A stretch of 64,000 bases of DNA from Afifellaceae bacterium (GTDB taxonomy: Bacteria; Pseudomonadota; Alphaproteobacteria; Rhizobiales; Afifellaceae): positions 62,001-126,000 of the forward strand of contig JANQKG010000050.1 in NCBI GenBank assembly GCA_028281235.1, written 5' to 3'. Positions 52,772 through 61,505 of this stretch are shown here, one piece after another. Under the pieces are notes generated by a model. It was not told where the DNA came from. It did no database searches and saw nothing but the letters and a program-made list of their open reading frames with translations. The translations under genes were made by a program, and so were the position numbers. Every line of letters starts with the position of its first letter. Within the stretch, counting starts at the first letter, position 1.

Positions 52772-53096
52772 GACGCTCCCTGACTTCCCGGTTTCCCGCG
52801 GAGGATGGCGCGACGGCCTGGGACCGTGGAGGCCCAGCGCTGTCGCGATCCATTCCCACTCGGAATGAAATACGCCCAAGAACTGCTGAGCCTCGGGTCT
52901 CGCCTATGCGCGACCGAACCCTTCGGCGGGGCAGCGCCGGGCGACCGGAGAACCATTCGGATCTGGAATGATATCAGCGGAGGACTTGTCTTGCGGGAAA
53001 CGTCTCAGCTTCGAACAATCGGACGCTGAGCGCAACGACGCAAGGTGCAAAAGGGCCAGCGTGAGCCGGGACGGGAAACGCCGAGGTGGCGACCGC
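52772..53096. promoter_or_regulatory. Divergent sulfatase / SDR region with two CATTC-N7-GAATG dyads
   Basis: 325 bases with no gene. Two 17-bp dyads of the same kind as at 50375: CATTCCCACTCGGAATG (52851-52867), 80-96 bases upstream of the sulfatase start, and CATTCGGATCTGGAATG (52954-52970), about 127 bases upstream of the SDR start. Both fit a LysR T-N11-A box. They probably co-regulate the leftward sulfatase and the rightward SDR-lactonase-sulfatase operon. Confidence 0.75.
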
Positions 53097-53807
53097 ATGA
53101 GCGGCACCTTCGCGCTCGATGGCGTGCGTGTCGCAATCGTCGGCGCCGGCGGTGGGATCGGTGCGGCCTCCGCGCGCCTCGCCGCCGAATGCGGTGCACA
53201 GGTTATCGCGGTCGACCGCGCCGCGCCCGAAACGCTCGCGGCAGAGATCGGCGGAGAGGCCTGCGCCTGCGACGTGACCGATCCGGCCGCCGTTGCCGCG
53301 CTTGCCGGTGCGGTCGGCGACATTGACGGGCTCGTCTACGCTGCAGGCGTCCAACCCTACGGCGCATGGCCCGGCGAGGATTGGCGCACGTCGTGGGCGA
53401 AGGTGCTGAACGTCAATGCGCTCGGCGCAGCACTGGTGACGGAGGCGCTCTTCCCGGCGCTTTCCCAGACAAGCGGTCGCATCGTTCTGGTCGGGAGCCA
53501 GGCGGCGCAGAACGGCGGCCCCTTCAGCGCGCCGCATTACGTTTTCTCCAAGGGCGGACTCCACAGCTACTGCCGCTGGCTCGCGCGGAGGGCAGCGCCT
53601 GAAGGCGTTCTGGTCAATGCGGTCGCACCCGGGCCGGTGGCGACGGCGATGATCGAGCCGCTCGGCATCGACGCCGGGACGCTGCCGCTCAACCGCATCT
53701 GCAGCCCGGAGGAGGTGGCCGGCCCCATCGTCTTCCTGCTCTCGCCGGCGGCCAGCTATGTCAGCGGGATCGTGCTCGATGTGAACGGTGCCATGAGCTT
53801 CAACTGA
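53097..53807 (+). CDS. SDR-family oxidoreductase of the sulfatase cluster
   Basis: A 236-residue short-chain dehydrogenase. VGAGGGIG loop at about residues 14-21, YAAGVQP as the NNAG counterpart (degenerate), SQAAQNGG with catalytic serine and YVFSK. ATG 53097 is preferred after GAGGTGG; longer frames add an unrelated leader. First gene of a unit with the lactonase (11-bp gap) and second sulfatase. Likely oxidises a desulfated sugar or alcohol. Confidence 0.88.
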   Translation: MSGTFALDGVRVAIVGAGGGIGAASARLAAECGAQVIAVDRAAPETLAAEIGGEACACDVTDPAAVAALAGAVGDIDGLVYAAGVQPYGAWPGEDWRTSWAKVLNVNALGAALVTEALFPALSQTSGRIVLVGSQAAQNGGPFSAPHYVFSKGGLHSYCRWLARRAAPEGVLVNAVAPGPVATAMIEPLGIDAGTLPLNRICSPEEVAGPIVFLLSPAASYVSGIVLDVNGAMSFN

Positions 53808-53818
53808 GGACAGCGGGA

Positions 53819-54730
53819 ATGCAGATCGAACGGGTCGCGGAATGCGACAACCATCTCGGCGAGAGCCCGATCTGGGATGTCGAAAGCGGGCGCCTCTATT
53901 GGGTGGACGGAACCGGGCGGCGCGTCGGCAAGCCGGCGTTCTGGCGCTACACGCCGAGCACCGGCAAGGTCGAGCATTGGTCTCTCGACCGCGACGTCGG
54001 TGCGCTGGCGCTGCGCAAGGGCGGCGGGCTGGTGCTGGCGCTCGATGACGGGTTCTACTTCCACGATCTCGACCATGGAACGCCGCCGGAGCTGATCCGG
54101 CTGGTGGACGAGGACCAGCCGCGCACGCGTCTGAACGACGGCAAGGTCGACCGCCGCGGCCGCTTTTTCGCCGGCGGCATGGACGACAAGGAGGAGCTGA
54201 AGATCTGCGGTCTCTGGCGGCTGGACCCGGATTTGAGCGTCACCAAAGTCGACGAGGGGATCATCTGCTCGAACGGCCCGTGCTGGAGCCCAGACGATCG
54301 GACGTTCTACTTCGTCGATACGTTCGTCGACGAGTTCTGGGCCTACGATTACGACATCGACGCGGGGACCCTGTCGAACAAACGGGTCTTCGCCGACACC
54401 AAGTCGAGCGAGGGCGTGGCCGACGGTTCGACCGTCGACGAAGAGGGCTACATGTGGAACGCCGAGCTGATCTCGGGCGATCTGGTGCGCTACGCCCCGG
54501 ACGGAAGCGTGGAGCGGAAGATCGGTATGCCGGTCCGCAACATCACGTCGGTCATGTTCGGCGGCGACGACCTCAAGGACATCTATGTGACCTCAATGGC
54601 CCGGGTGAAGCATCCGGCGGCCCATGACCAGTTTCGCAAGGAGGCCAAGCCGCAATACGGGGCAGGGGCGCTCTACCGCATCCGTGGGCTGAACATTCGC
54701 GGCGTTCCAGAGCCGCGCTTTGGGGGGTGA
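53819..54730 (+). CDS. SMP-30/gluconolactonase-family lactonase
   Basis: A 303-residue propeller lactonase. Metal-site residues in LGESPIWDVE (Glu), RTRLNDGKVDRRGRF (Asn region), GPCWSPDDRTFYFVD, and ADGSTVDEEGYMWNAEL (Asp). GMDDKEELKICGLW resembles gluconolactonases of sugar-oxidation clusters. It would hydrolyse the lactone made by the SDR encoded 11 bases upstream. Related to, but distinct from, the copy at 10572. Confidence 0.88.
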   Translation: MQIERVAECDNHLGESPIWDVESGRLYWVDGTGRRVGKPAFWRYTPSTGKVEHWSLDRDVGALALRKGGGLVLALDDGFYFHDLDHGTPPELIRLVDEDQPRTRLNDGKVDRRGRFFAGGMDDKEELKICGLWRLDPDLSVTKVDEGIICSNGPCWSPDDRTFYFVDTFVDEFWAYDYDIDAGTLSNKRVFADTKSSEGVADGSTVDEEGYMWNAELISGDLVRYAPDGSVERKIGMPVRNITSVMFGGDDLKDIYVTSMARVKHPAAHDQFRKEAKPQYGAGALYRIRGLNIRGVPEPRFGG

Positions 54731-56299
54731 ATGCAAATGAGCGCGGTTCGCAACGTACTCTTCATCATGGCCGATCAGCTACGCTGGGATTACCTCGGCT
54801 GCACGGGGCATCCGACGATCAAGACCCCGAACATCGACCGGCTCGCGTCGCGTGGCACTGTGTTCGATCGCGGCTATGTGCAGTCGCCGGTCTGCGGACC
54901 GTCGCGCATGTCGTTCTACACCGGCCGATACGTCTCGTCGCATCGCTCGACCTGGATTCAGGTGCCGCTGCCCCTCAGCGAGGTGACGCTGGGCGACTAT
55001 CTGCGCGCCGCGGGCCGCGACCTGACGCTGATCGGCAAGAGCCATTTCTTCCCCGACACGGCAAGCATCGCGCGGCTCGGCGGACTGAGCGATGCAGAGC
55101 GGCGCAATATCGCGCTTGAAGGCGGATTTGAGGTGCTGGTGCGGGACGACGGCGTGTTCGGAGACGGGCCGGTGGACACGCAATACGCCAACTACCTTCG
55201 TGCGCAGGGCTATGACAGCCCGAACCCCTGGCATGACTTCGCGAATTCCGCCGAGGGCCCGAACGGCGAGATTCTGTCGGGCTGGAACATGCGGCACTCG
55301 CGCCAGCCTGCCCGCGTGGACGATGCCCATGGCGAGACCGCCTACATGACCGACCGCGCGCTTGAGTTCATTGCGGGGCAGGGGGGCGAGCCCTGGTGCG
55401 TGCATCTGAGCTACATCAAGCCACACTGGCCCTACATCGTGTCGGCTCCCTATCATGAGATGTATTCAAAGGCGGACATCCCGCCCGTGAACCGAGGCAA
55501 AGCGCCTCGACATCCCGTGCATAAAGCCTTTGCGGATCGGGACGAGAGCCGCGCGTTCATGCGCGACGCGGTGCGCGACGAGGTCGTTCCGATCTATATG
55601 GGATTGGTGACGCAGCTCGATGCGCATATCGGGCGCCTGCTCGATAGGCTCGAGGAGATGGGGCGGCTCGACGATACGCTCATTCTGTTCACCTCCGACC
55701 ACGGTGACTATCTGGGCGACCACTGGCTGGGCGACAAGGAGATGTTCCACGACGCGTCCGTTCGGGTGCCGATCATCCTCTACGACCCGCGTCCCGAGGC
55801 CGATCCCCGTCGCGGCGCGGTCAGCCATGCACTGGTCCAGGGCGTCGACATCCTGCCAACAATGCTCGATGTGCTGGGCCTGCCGGTCGCGAGCGAAGCG
55901 GTCGAGGGTATCTCGCTCCTGCCGATGCTCGCCGACCCTGCGGCCGAGCCCGCTGCGCGGCATGTGTTCAGCGAGATGGATTATGCCTTTCACGCCGATG
56001 TCCGGGCAGCGCTCGGGCGGCCGGTGGACGGGTGCCGCGGCTACATGGTGTTCGACGGCCGCTGGAAATACGTCCTTTGGGAAGGTCTCGAGCCAGAGCT
56101 TTTCGACCTTGAAACCGATCCGGGCGAGCTTTCAGACCTGGCAGGCGATGCAGCGCATGCGGGGACTTGCGCGCGGCTTCACGCGGCCCTGTTCGACTGG
56201 ATACGCGGCCTCAAGGCGCGGACGACCGTCAGCCACGACTTCGTCGAGGGCTGGCAGGCCAGGGCCTTAGCGTCCGGAATCCGGCCCGGAATCTGGTAG
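54731..56299 (+). CDS. Sulfatase/phosphonate monoester hydrolase-like enzyme
   Basis: A 522-residue member of the alkaline phosphatase superfamily. Cys55 in SPVCGPSRMSFYTG is the CxPxR formylglycine site; FIMADQLRWD and TLILFTSDHGDYLGDHWLGD carry metal and phosphate-contact residues. Blocks HLSYIKPHWPYIVSAPYHEM and YMGLVTQLDAHIGRLLDRLE recall Rhizobium phosphonate monoester hydrolase more than classic arylsulfatases, so it may cleave sulfate or phosphonate mono/diesters. ATG 54731 directly follows the stop of the lactonase gene; ATG 54737 is an alternative. No signal peptide. Its last 33 bases overlap the convergent dehydrogenase gene. Confidence 0.88.
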   Translation: MQMSAVRNVLFIMADQLRWDYLGCTGHPTIKTPNIDRLASRGTVFDRGYVQSPVCGPSRMSFYTGRYVSSHRSTWIQVPLPLSEVTLGDYLRAAGRDLTLIGKSHFFPDTASIARLGGLSDAERRNIALEGGFEVLVRDDGVFGDGPVDTQYANYLRAQGYDSPNPWHDFANSAEGPNGEILSGWNMRHSRQPARVDDAHGETAYMTDRALEFIAGQGGEPWCVHLSYIKPHWPYIVSAPYHEMYSKADIPPVNRGKAPRHPVHKAFADRDESRAFMRDAVRDEVVPIYMGLVTQLDAHIGRLLDRLEEMGRLDDTLILFTSDHGDYLGDHWLGDKEMFHDASVRVPIILYDPRPEADPRRGAVSHALVQGVDILPTMLDVLGLPVASEAVEGISLLPMLADPAAEPAARHVFSEMDYAFHADVRAALGRPVDGCRGYMVFDGRWKYVLWEGLEPELFDLETDPGELSDLAGDAAHAGTCARLHAALFDWIRGLKARTTVSHDFVEGWQARALASGIRPGIW

Positions 56300-57178
56300 C
56301 GACCGGTCCGCCTCTTGCGCGGCCTTGCGGGCGGCTTCGGTTGCCGCCCAGACAAGCCCGGCCTGTCCGTCGCCGATCAGCTCAACCACGCGGTCGAAGG
56401 CCAGTCCAAGCATCGGGTAGGCCTCTGCGACCGGCCCGATCAGCTCGCCCAGGGCGCGCCCATCCTTAAGGCTGAGGGGCGTCGGCGGCTGCGGCTCCGG
56501 TCCGAGCGCCTTTGCCGCATGGCGCGTGAAGACCACGGAGGCGCCCGCGCCGTTGCCGTCTATCACCGCCCGCACGAAGGCGGCGGCGTCGATGCCTGCG
56601 CGCTCGGCCTCAGCAATGGCCTCGGCGAATGCCAGCATGGTCGCAAGCCCGATGGCGTTGTTCAGAAGCTTGGCCGTCGACGCCGCGCCGACCGGCCCCA
56701 TATGGACATGTCCGCGGCCGGCGACAGAGAGGATCGGAGCGAGGCGGTCGGTCATGGCGTCGTCCCCGCCGGTCATAAAGAAGAGCGTGCCGTCCCGCGC
56801 CTCGTGACTCGTCCCGATCACCGTCATTTCGACGAAGGCACGCCCGGCGGCCTGGGCCGTGGACGAGAGCTCATGAGCGACCGCGACGGGGATCGTCGAG
56901 CATTCGGCGATCAGCGCTCCGGCCCTTCTGTCGCAGGAGTCCAGCGCGGCGTAGGTCTCGCGAAGCGCATCGATGCTCGGCAGCGAGATCAGCGTGATGT
57001 CCGCGCCTTCAAAGATTGCGGCGGCGCTCTCAGCAAGCGCGACGCCGGCTTTCGCCGCCGCTGCGCATGCCGGTTCCGCAATGTCGAACCCGAGGACTGG
57101 AATGCCCGAGGCGGCAAGCGTCGCTGCTATCCCGCCGCCGATCTCGCCCAATCCGATGATGCCGATCGTCTTCGTCAT
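56267..57178 (-). CDS. 3-hydroxyisobutyrate dehydrogenase-family oxidoreductase
   Basis: A 303-residue NAD(P)-dependent beta-hydroxyacid dehydrogenase. Rossmann loop GIIGLGEIGGGIAATLAASG at residues 5-24, substrate motif FVEMTVIGTSHEARDGTLFF (less like the common GSxxxA), and the catalytic lysine in GAASTAKLLNNAI. Downstream of the dienelactone hydrolase with ATGA overlap. It probably oxidises a hydroxy acid made in the sulfatase/lactonase route. Confidence 0.88.
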   Translation of the reverse strand: MTKTIGIIGLGEIGGGIAATLAASGIPVLGFDIAEPACAAAAKAGVALAESAAAIFEGADITLISLPSIDALRETYAALDSCDRRAGALIAECSTIPVAVAHELSSTAQAAGRAFVEMTVIGTSHEARDGTLFFMTGGDDAMTDRLAPILSVAGRGHVHMGPVGAASTAKLLNNAIGLATMLAFAEAIAEAERAGIDAAAFVRAVIDGNGAGASVVFTRHAAKALGPEPQPPTPLSLKDGRALGELIGPVAEAYPMLGLAFDRVVELIGDGQAGLVWAATEAARKAAQEADRSLPDSGPDSGR

Positions 57179-57927
57179 AAGGGGGCCGTTCGGGGCAGGT
57201 GGGTGGCAAACATCTCAAGCGCCATCTGCCAATTGGCCTCCGACACCGCTTCGTCAAAGCTCCAGCGCGTGGGGAACGACCAGCCGTGGGCTGCGGCGTG
57301 ATGGGCGATCGTGACGTGGGGGCCGGCCTTCGCGGCCTCCCTTTCGATGAGCGCCTGGTGTTCGGGCGGGCAGGTTCGGTCGTCCTCGGCAAAGGCGAAG
57401 TGGAACGGCCGATCGAGTGCCGCGATCAGCTCGTGAGGCGAGGGGCCCTCATCCTTGACGAGCTGCCCGCCATGCAGCGACAGGCCGGCCAGGATATCAC
57501 TCGGATAGCTGGCCAGCGCGCTCAACGCATGGCGACCGCCCATGCAATATCCGATGCTCCCAAAGCCAGTGGCCGACGCGCCGAAGACCCCCGCCTTCGC
57601 TGCTTCTATCAGAGCGCCGGTATCGGCAGCCGACATCGCAATTGTCGTCTCGCGCCCGGCCGCGAACGCCGCCGAATCGACGGGTTCGCCCTTGGCGTTC
57701 GCGGGCGGATAGCTTTCCCGGTCCCGGCGGTAGAACAGCGACGGCAAAAGGGCGAGATAGCCGTTCGCCGCGAACCGGCGGCAGAAGTCGAACAGCTCTT
57801 CGCGCGGCCCGAAGACATCCATGTAGAGAATGACGGACGACGTGACGCTGACGTTGTCGGGGCGCGAGAAGAAGACCGGCATGTTGCCGTCCCGCGTCTC
57901 CACGTTCCGTGTGCCGTCAAGGTGCAT
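57175..57927 (-). CDS. Dienelactone hydrolase-family protein
   Basis: A 250-residue alpha/beta hydrolase. Nucleophile elbow GSIGYCMGGRHALS gives a cysteine nucleophile, as in dienelactone hydrolases; FHFAFAEDDRTCPPEH holds the aspartate and HAAAHGWSFP the histidine of the triad. Could open a lactone or cleave an ester made by the neighbouring enzymes. A variant CATTC-N7-GATTG dyad lies 36 bases upstream. First gene of a two-gene leftward unit. Confidence 0.88.
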   Translation of the reverse strand: MHLDGTRNVETRDGNMPVFFSRPDNVSVTSSVILYMDVFGPREELFDFCRRFAANGYLALLPSLFYRRDRESYPPANAKGEPVDSAAFAAGRETTIAMSAADTGALIEAAKAGVFGASATGFGSIGYCMGGRHALSALASYPSDILAGLSLHGGQLVKDEGPSPHELIAALDRPFHFAFAEDDRTCPPEHQALIEREAAKAGPHVTIAHHAAAHGWSFPTRWSFDEAVSEANWQMALEMFATHLPRTAPL

Positions 57928-58336
57928 CTCCGGTCGCTCCGCCTTCCTTTGCTTCGTTCGGGCATTCCAATTGGGATTGGTTTTGGTCGCTCCCCCGTCT
58001 TCTGGGAACGCCTTTTGCTGAGATAGTCAACATCGTGGGACGGCTCTCGCTGAAGCGGGGCGAAGCGGCGCGCCATTGCGCGTCGTGACGAAAGCGCTTG
58101 CGCGTTTGGCTGTCCATCTGGGGACGGTGGTGGCCTGGTATTCCCAAACGTTTCAGGGCTCCTGTCACTCCGTGCCGCCGATTGCGGACAATGACCTTGC
58201 CTTGGAGACGACGCATCGGAAATCCTCATGTGCATAAGCCGTAGCCACTGCGCCGGTCGGTCTGAATGCCGCCCGAAGGAGTCCTGCCGCACCGGCAGGA
58301 CCGGCAGAGCGCGTGGTGGAAAGGGAGGACATCGAT
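57928..58336. promoter_or_regulatory. Divergent hydrolase / tctC region
   Basis: 409 bases, no clear gene. Holds the one-mismatch dyad CATTCCAATTGGGATTG (57963-57979) near the leftward hydrolase and a perfect 21-bp dyad GTCCTGCCG-CAC-CGGCAGGAC (58281-58301) some 36 bases before the tctC start. The latter may be an operator or leader hairpin. Confidence 0.5.
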
Positions 58337-59317
58337 TTGAAACAACCTTGGAAATACCTGCGGATAGCAGCGGCCGCTCTCGCTACCGGTATCCTGTCGG
58401 CGGGAGCCGCGCTCGCCGATTTCCCTGAAAAATCTCTGACCATGATCGTCGGCTGGGCGCCGGGCGGTTCGGCCGATATCTCAGCGCGCATCCTGGCGGA
58501 GCTTGCAGAAGCGGAGCTTGGGCAACGGATCGTGGTGCAAAACGTGCCCGGCGGCGCGAGCTCGGTCGGCACGCTTCAGGTCGCCAATGCGGAGCCCGAT
58601 GGCTACACCCTCTTGAACAACTGGGTGGCCGGGCACATCGCCGTGCGCCTTTTCAATCCGGAGGTCGGGTACGACATCGACACGTTCGCGCCGGTCGTCG
58701 GCTCGGTCCGCCTTCCCTTCACGATCACGGTGGCGGCCGATCACCCCGCCAATACGCTTGAGGAATTCGGCAAGTGGTCGAGCGAGCTTGGCCGGCCCGT
58801 GAATGCGTCGATCTGCGGCGCCGTGTCGGTCCCGCGCATGGTGGGGGAAGAGGTTCTTGCCAAGGTCGGCATCACCGAGATCAATCCGGTCGCTTATCCG
58901 GGTTGCATGCCCGATGCGATGAAGGATCTGATCGCGGGCTCGCTCGATGCGGCCGTCGCGGTACTGGCGGCGACGACGGTGTTCGAGGGACGCGTCAAGC
59001 ATCTCGCCGTGATCGCGGATGAGCGCGATCCCCTGTCGCCGGACGTGCCGACGGCGGCCGAGCAGGGCTATGACATCGGCTGGGGCTTGAGCGGTCAGGG
59101 CTGGGCTGGCGTTGTGGTCCACAAGCACACGCCGGAGGATCGGGTCGAGGTTCTTCGCGCAGCCTTCGCCAAGGCCGCCTCGTCGGAGGAGTTCAGCCAG
59201 CGCCTGAAAGAGCTGAACTTCAATTCGATGTATCTGACTCCCGACGACTTCAGGGCGCTGTGGATGAGCAGTGCAGAGGCGCTCGCCCCGGCTGTCGAGC
59301 GACTGGCCAACAAGTAA
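58337..59317 (+). CDS. tctC: TctC/Bug-family periplasmic binding protein of TTT transporter 3
   Basis: A 326-residue Bug protein. Signal peptide MKQPWKYLRIAAAALATGIL...LA; mature start DFPEKSLTMIVGWAPGGSAD, with QNVPGGASSVGT as the second family motif. TTG 58337 follows GGGAGG by about eight bases; GTG 58313 is possible but overlaps the ribosome site. tctB follows after 52 bases, with a hairpin in between. Confidence 0.88.
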   Translation: MKQPWKYLRIAAAALATGILSAGAALADFPEKSLTMIVGWAPGGSADISARILAELAEAELGQRIVVQNVPGGASSVGTLQVANAEPDGYTLLNNWVAGHIAVRLFNPEVGYDIDTFAPVVGSVRLPFTITVAADHPANTLEEFGKWSSELGRPVNASICGAVSVPRMVGEEVLAKVGITEINPVAYPGCMPDAMKDLIAGSLDAAVAVLAATTVFEGRVKHLAVIADERDPLSPDVPTAAEQGYDIGWGLSGQGWAGVVVHKHTPEDRVEVLRAAFAKAASSEEFSQRLKELNFNSMYLTPDDFRALWMSSAEALAPAVERLANK

Positions 59318-59325
59318 CCCGGCCG

Positions 59326-59357
59326 TCTGGCCCGCCCGCCTGTCGGCGCGGGCCAGA
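59326..59357 (+). terminator. GC-rich hairpin between tctC and tctB
   Basis: Perfect 10-bp arms TCTGGCCCGC / GCGGGCCAGA with a 12-base loop; starts nine bases after the tctC stop (59317). No T-run. Likely differential-expression stem, as seen after other binding-protein genes here. Confidence 0.6.
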
Positions 59358-59369
59358 AACAGGTGGTGC

Positions 59370-59843
59370 ATGGACCGAAGCCAGACCATCACTGGTCTTT
59401 TTGCCATCCTCTTCGGAGGATGGATCGTGGCGGAGACCTACACGAGCTTCAAGATATCGGTCTCAAGCCATATCGGTGGCGGGATCGATGCTGCGGGTTA
59501 TCCTCGGCTCCTCGGCGTTCTGGCCGTCTCGGTCGGTGTTCTGCTTCTTGCGAGCGGGGTTCTGGCGAAGGGCGGCAATGCGGGCCGCCGGTCGGCCGGT
59601 CGGCTATGGGCGCCGGCGCTCCTTTGCGTGATCCTCGCGGCCTACTTCCAGACCTTGCTGCTCTTCGGATACATGCTGGCGACGCCGTTCCTAGTGTCGG
59701 CGGTCCTTTTGCTTGCGAATGAGCGCCGTCCGATCGTGATCGCTGCGGTTTCCGTTGCGGCGACCGCAGCGTTTGGTCTGCTCTTCGAGTTTGGCGCCGG
59801 GCTCCTGCTGCCGGATGGCCGCTTGGTGAGCCTCGGTATCTAG
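59370..59843 (+). CDS. tctB: TctB small membrane subunit of TTT transporter 3
   Basis: A 157-residue membrane protein with four hydrophobic segments. Start at ATG 59370 after AGGTGG; upstream frame lacks membrane character. Segment HIGGGIDAAGYPRLLGVLAV fits the first periplasmic loop of TctB proteins, and ALLCVILAAYFQTLLLFGYM a later helix. Between tctC and tctA on the same strand. Confidence 0.85.
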   Translation: MDRSQTITGLFAILFGGWIVAETYTSFKISVSSHIGGGIDAAGYPRLLGVLAVSVGVLLLASGVLAKGGNAGRRSAGRLWAPALLCVILAAYFQTLLLFGYMLATPFLVSAVLLLANERRPIVIAAVSVAATAAFGLLFEFGAGLLLPDGRLVSLGI

Positions 59844-59847
59844 CCAG

Positions 59848-61347
59848 ATGGAACTCGGGCTTCCTTTCCTCGATCAGATCGCAGGGATGAATCTCGGCGC
59901 CGCGGCGATCGCGGTACTTATGGGGCTCGTCATCGGCGTCGTGTTCGGAATTCTTCCGGGCCTTGGGCCGCTTCTTGGCGTGACCCTTGCCATCCCCTTC
60001 ACGTTCAACATGGACCCGGTCACCGGCGTCGCGCTGTTGATGGGGATCTATCAGGGCGGCTCATATGGCGGCGCCGTGACGGCCATTCTCCTTGGCATCC
60101 CGGGCACGCCGATTGCGGCGGCGACACTTCTCGACGGCCGGCCGATGGCGCTGGCCGGCCGCTCGTCGGAAGCTGTCACTGTCGCCACAGCCGCGTCCTG
60201 GTTCGGCGGGATCGTCTCGGGTTTTGCGCTCTTGGCATTGGCGCCGGCGCTGGCGGAGTTTGCGCTGTCATTCGGGCCGGCGGAGATCTTCTGCCTTGCG
60301 CTTCTCGGACTGACGGCCATTGCGACGCTCGCTGAGGCCTCGGCGCTGAAGGGGCTACTGGCCGGCCTCATGGGCCTCATGTTCGCGGCAGTGGGGACCG
60401 ACCCCTATACCGGGATCAGCCGGTTCAACTTCGGCGTGACGGAGCTTTCGGGCGGCATCACGTTCGTCGCACTGCTTGTCGGTCTGTTCGCCATCCCGGA
60501 GGTGCTGGCGCAGATTGAGAACCCGGCCAGGAAAGGCGAACGGCTTGAGGCGATCAGGTTCCGCCTGCGCAGCTTCGGGACAATTGTTTCGCGGTTCTTC
60601 TCCTATCTGCGATCCAGCGTAGTCGGCGTTGTCGTGGGCATTGTTCCAGGCATTGGCGGGGTGGTTTCGTCCTTTCTGTCCTACAAGCTTGCGCGCGATC
60701 TCTCCAAAGAGCCCGAGGCCTTCGGCAAGGGCGAGCCCGACGGCGTGGTTGCGACTGAAGCGGCCAATTCGGCGACCACGGGCGGAGCGCTCATCCCCAT
60801 GCTCTCGCTCGGCATTCCTGGCGATCCGATCGTTGCGGTGATGATGGGAGGGCTGCTTGTGCATGGCATCACGCCGGGCCCGGCACTCTTCCTGACGGAT
60901 GCCGATGTCGCGACCGGAATCTTCGTGATGTTCCTGGTGGGGGCGGTTCTGCTTCTTCCGCTCGGCGCCTTCGTGGTCCCGTTCTTCGTCAAAGCGCTTA
61001 GCATTCCGCAGGGACTCTTGCTGGTCGTGGTGCTGATGCTGGCCATCTACGGCACCTACGCCGTTCACAGCCGGCTCTTCGACCTTTGGACGATGCTCGC
61101 TTTCGGTGTCCTCGGATACGGGATGGTCAAGTTCGGCATCCCGCGCGCGCCCCTCATCATTGGTTTTGTTCTGGGCCCTGTGGTGGAGGTGAACCTGCGC
61201 CGCATGTCCTCATTGGCCCAGGCCGACCCGCTGGCATATCTGGCCGGCCGCCCGATATCCTTGGTGATCCTCGCCCTGGTCCTTCTGGCGCTGGTCTATC
61301 CGCTCGTCTCAAGCGTGCTGGCGGCCCGAAGAACGGCGAGCCAATAA
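59848..61347 (+). CDS. tctA: TctA large membrane subunit of TTT transporter 3
   Basis: A 499-residue membrane protein with about 11-12 hydrophobic segments. GILPGLGPLLGVTLAIPFTF, LLGIPGTPIAAATLLDGRPM, VGIVPGIGGVVSSFLSY and SLGIPGDPIVAVMMGGLL are the usual repeats. ATG 59848 lies five bases after the tctB stop. Completes a full third TTT system. Confidence 0.93.
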   Translation: MELGLPFLDQIAGMNLGAAAIAVLMGLVIGVVFGILPGLGPLLGVTLAIPFTFNMDPVTGVALLMGIYQGGSYGGAVTAILLGIPGTPIAAATLLDGRPMALAGRSSEAVTVATAASWFGGIVSGFALLALAPALAEFALSFGPAEIFCLALLGLTAIATLAEASALKGLLAGLMGLMFAAVGTDPYTGISRFNFGVTELSGGITFVALLVGLFAIPEVLAQIENPARKGERLEAIRFRLRSFGTIVSRFFSYLRSSVVGVVVGIVPGIGGVVSSFLSYKLARDLSKEPEAFGKGEPDGVVATEAANSATTGGALIPMLSLGIPGDPIVAVMMGGLLVHGITPGPALFLTDADVATGIFVMFLVGAVLLLPLGAFVVPFFVKALSIPQGLLLVVVLMLAIYGTYAVHSRLFDLWTMLAFGVLGYGMVKFGIPRAPLIIGFVLGPVVEVNLRRMSSLAQADPLAYLAGRPISLVILALVLLALVYPLVSSVLAARRTASQ

Positions 61348-61505
61348 AGCGGTTCAGTTCTTCGTGGAGTCGCCACTTCCCGGCTCTGTTTGTTTCGCAA
61401 GCGTCCGGCAGTCCGACACGGCACGGCGCCTTCCCTCTCCCGCCAGGGGAGAGGGCCGAGCCCGTCGTGTTGAGACGTGTGCTGCCGCTTTTGGCGCCAG
61501 GCGCC

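Noticed and set aside
56267..56299. Overlapping convergent gene ends as a possible frameshift
   Set aside because: Both C-termini look natural in length; a 33-base overlap of convergent genes is ordinary.
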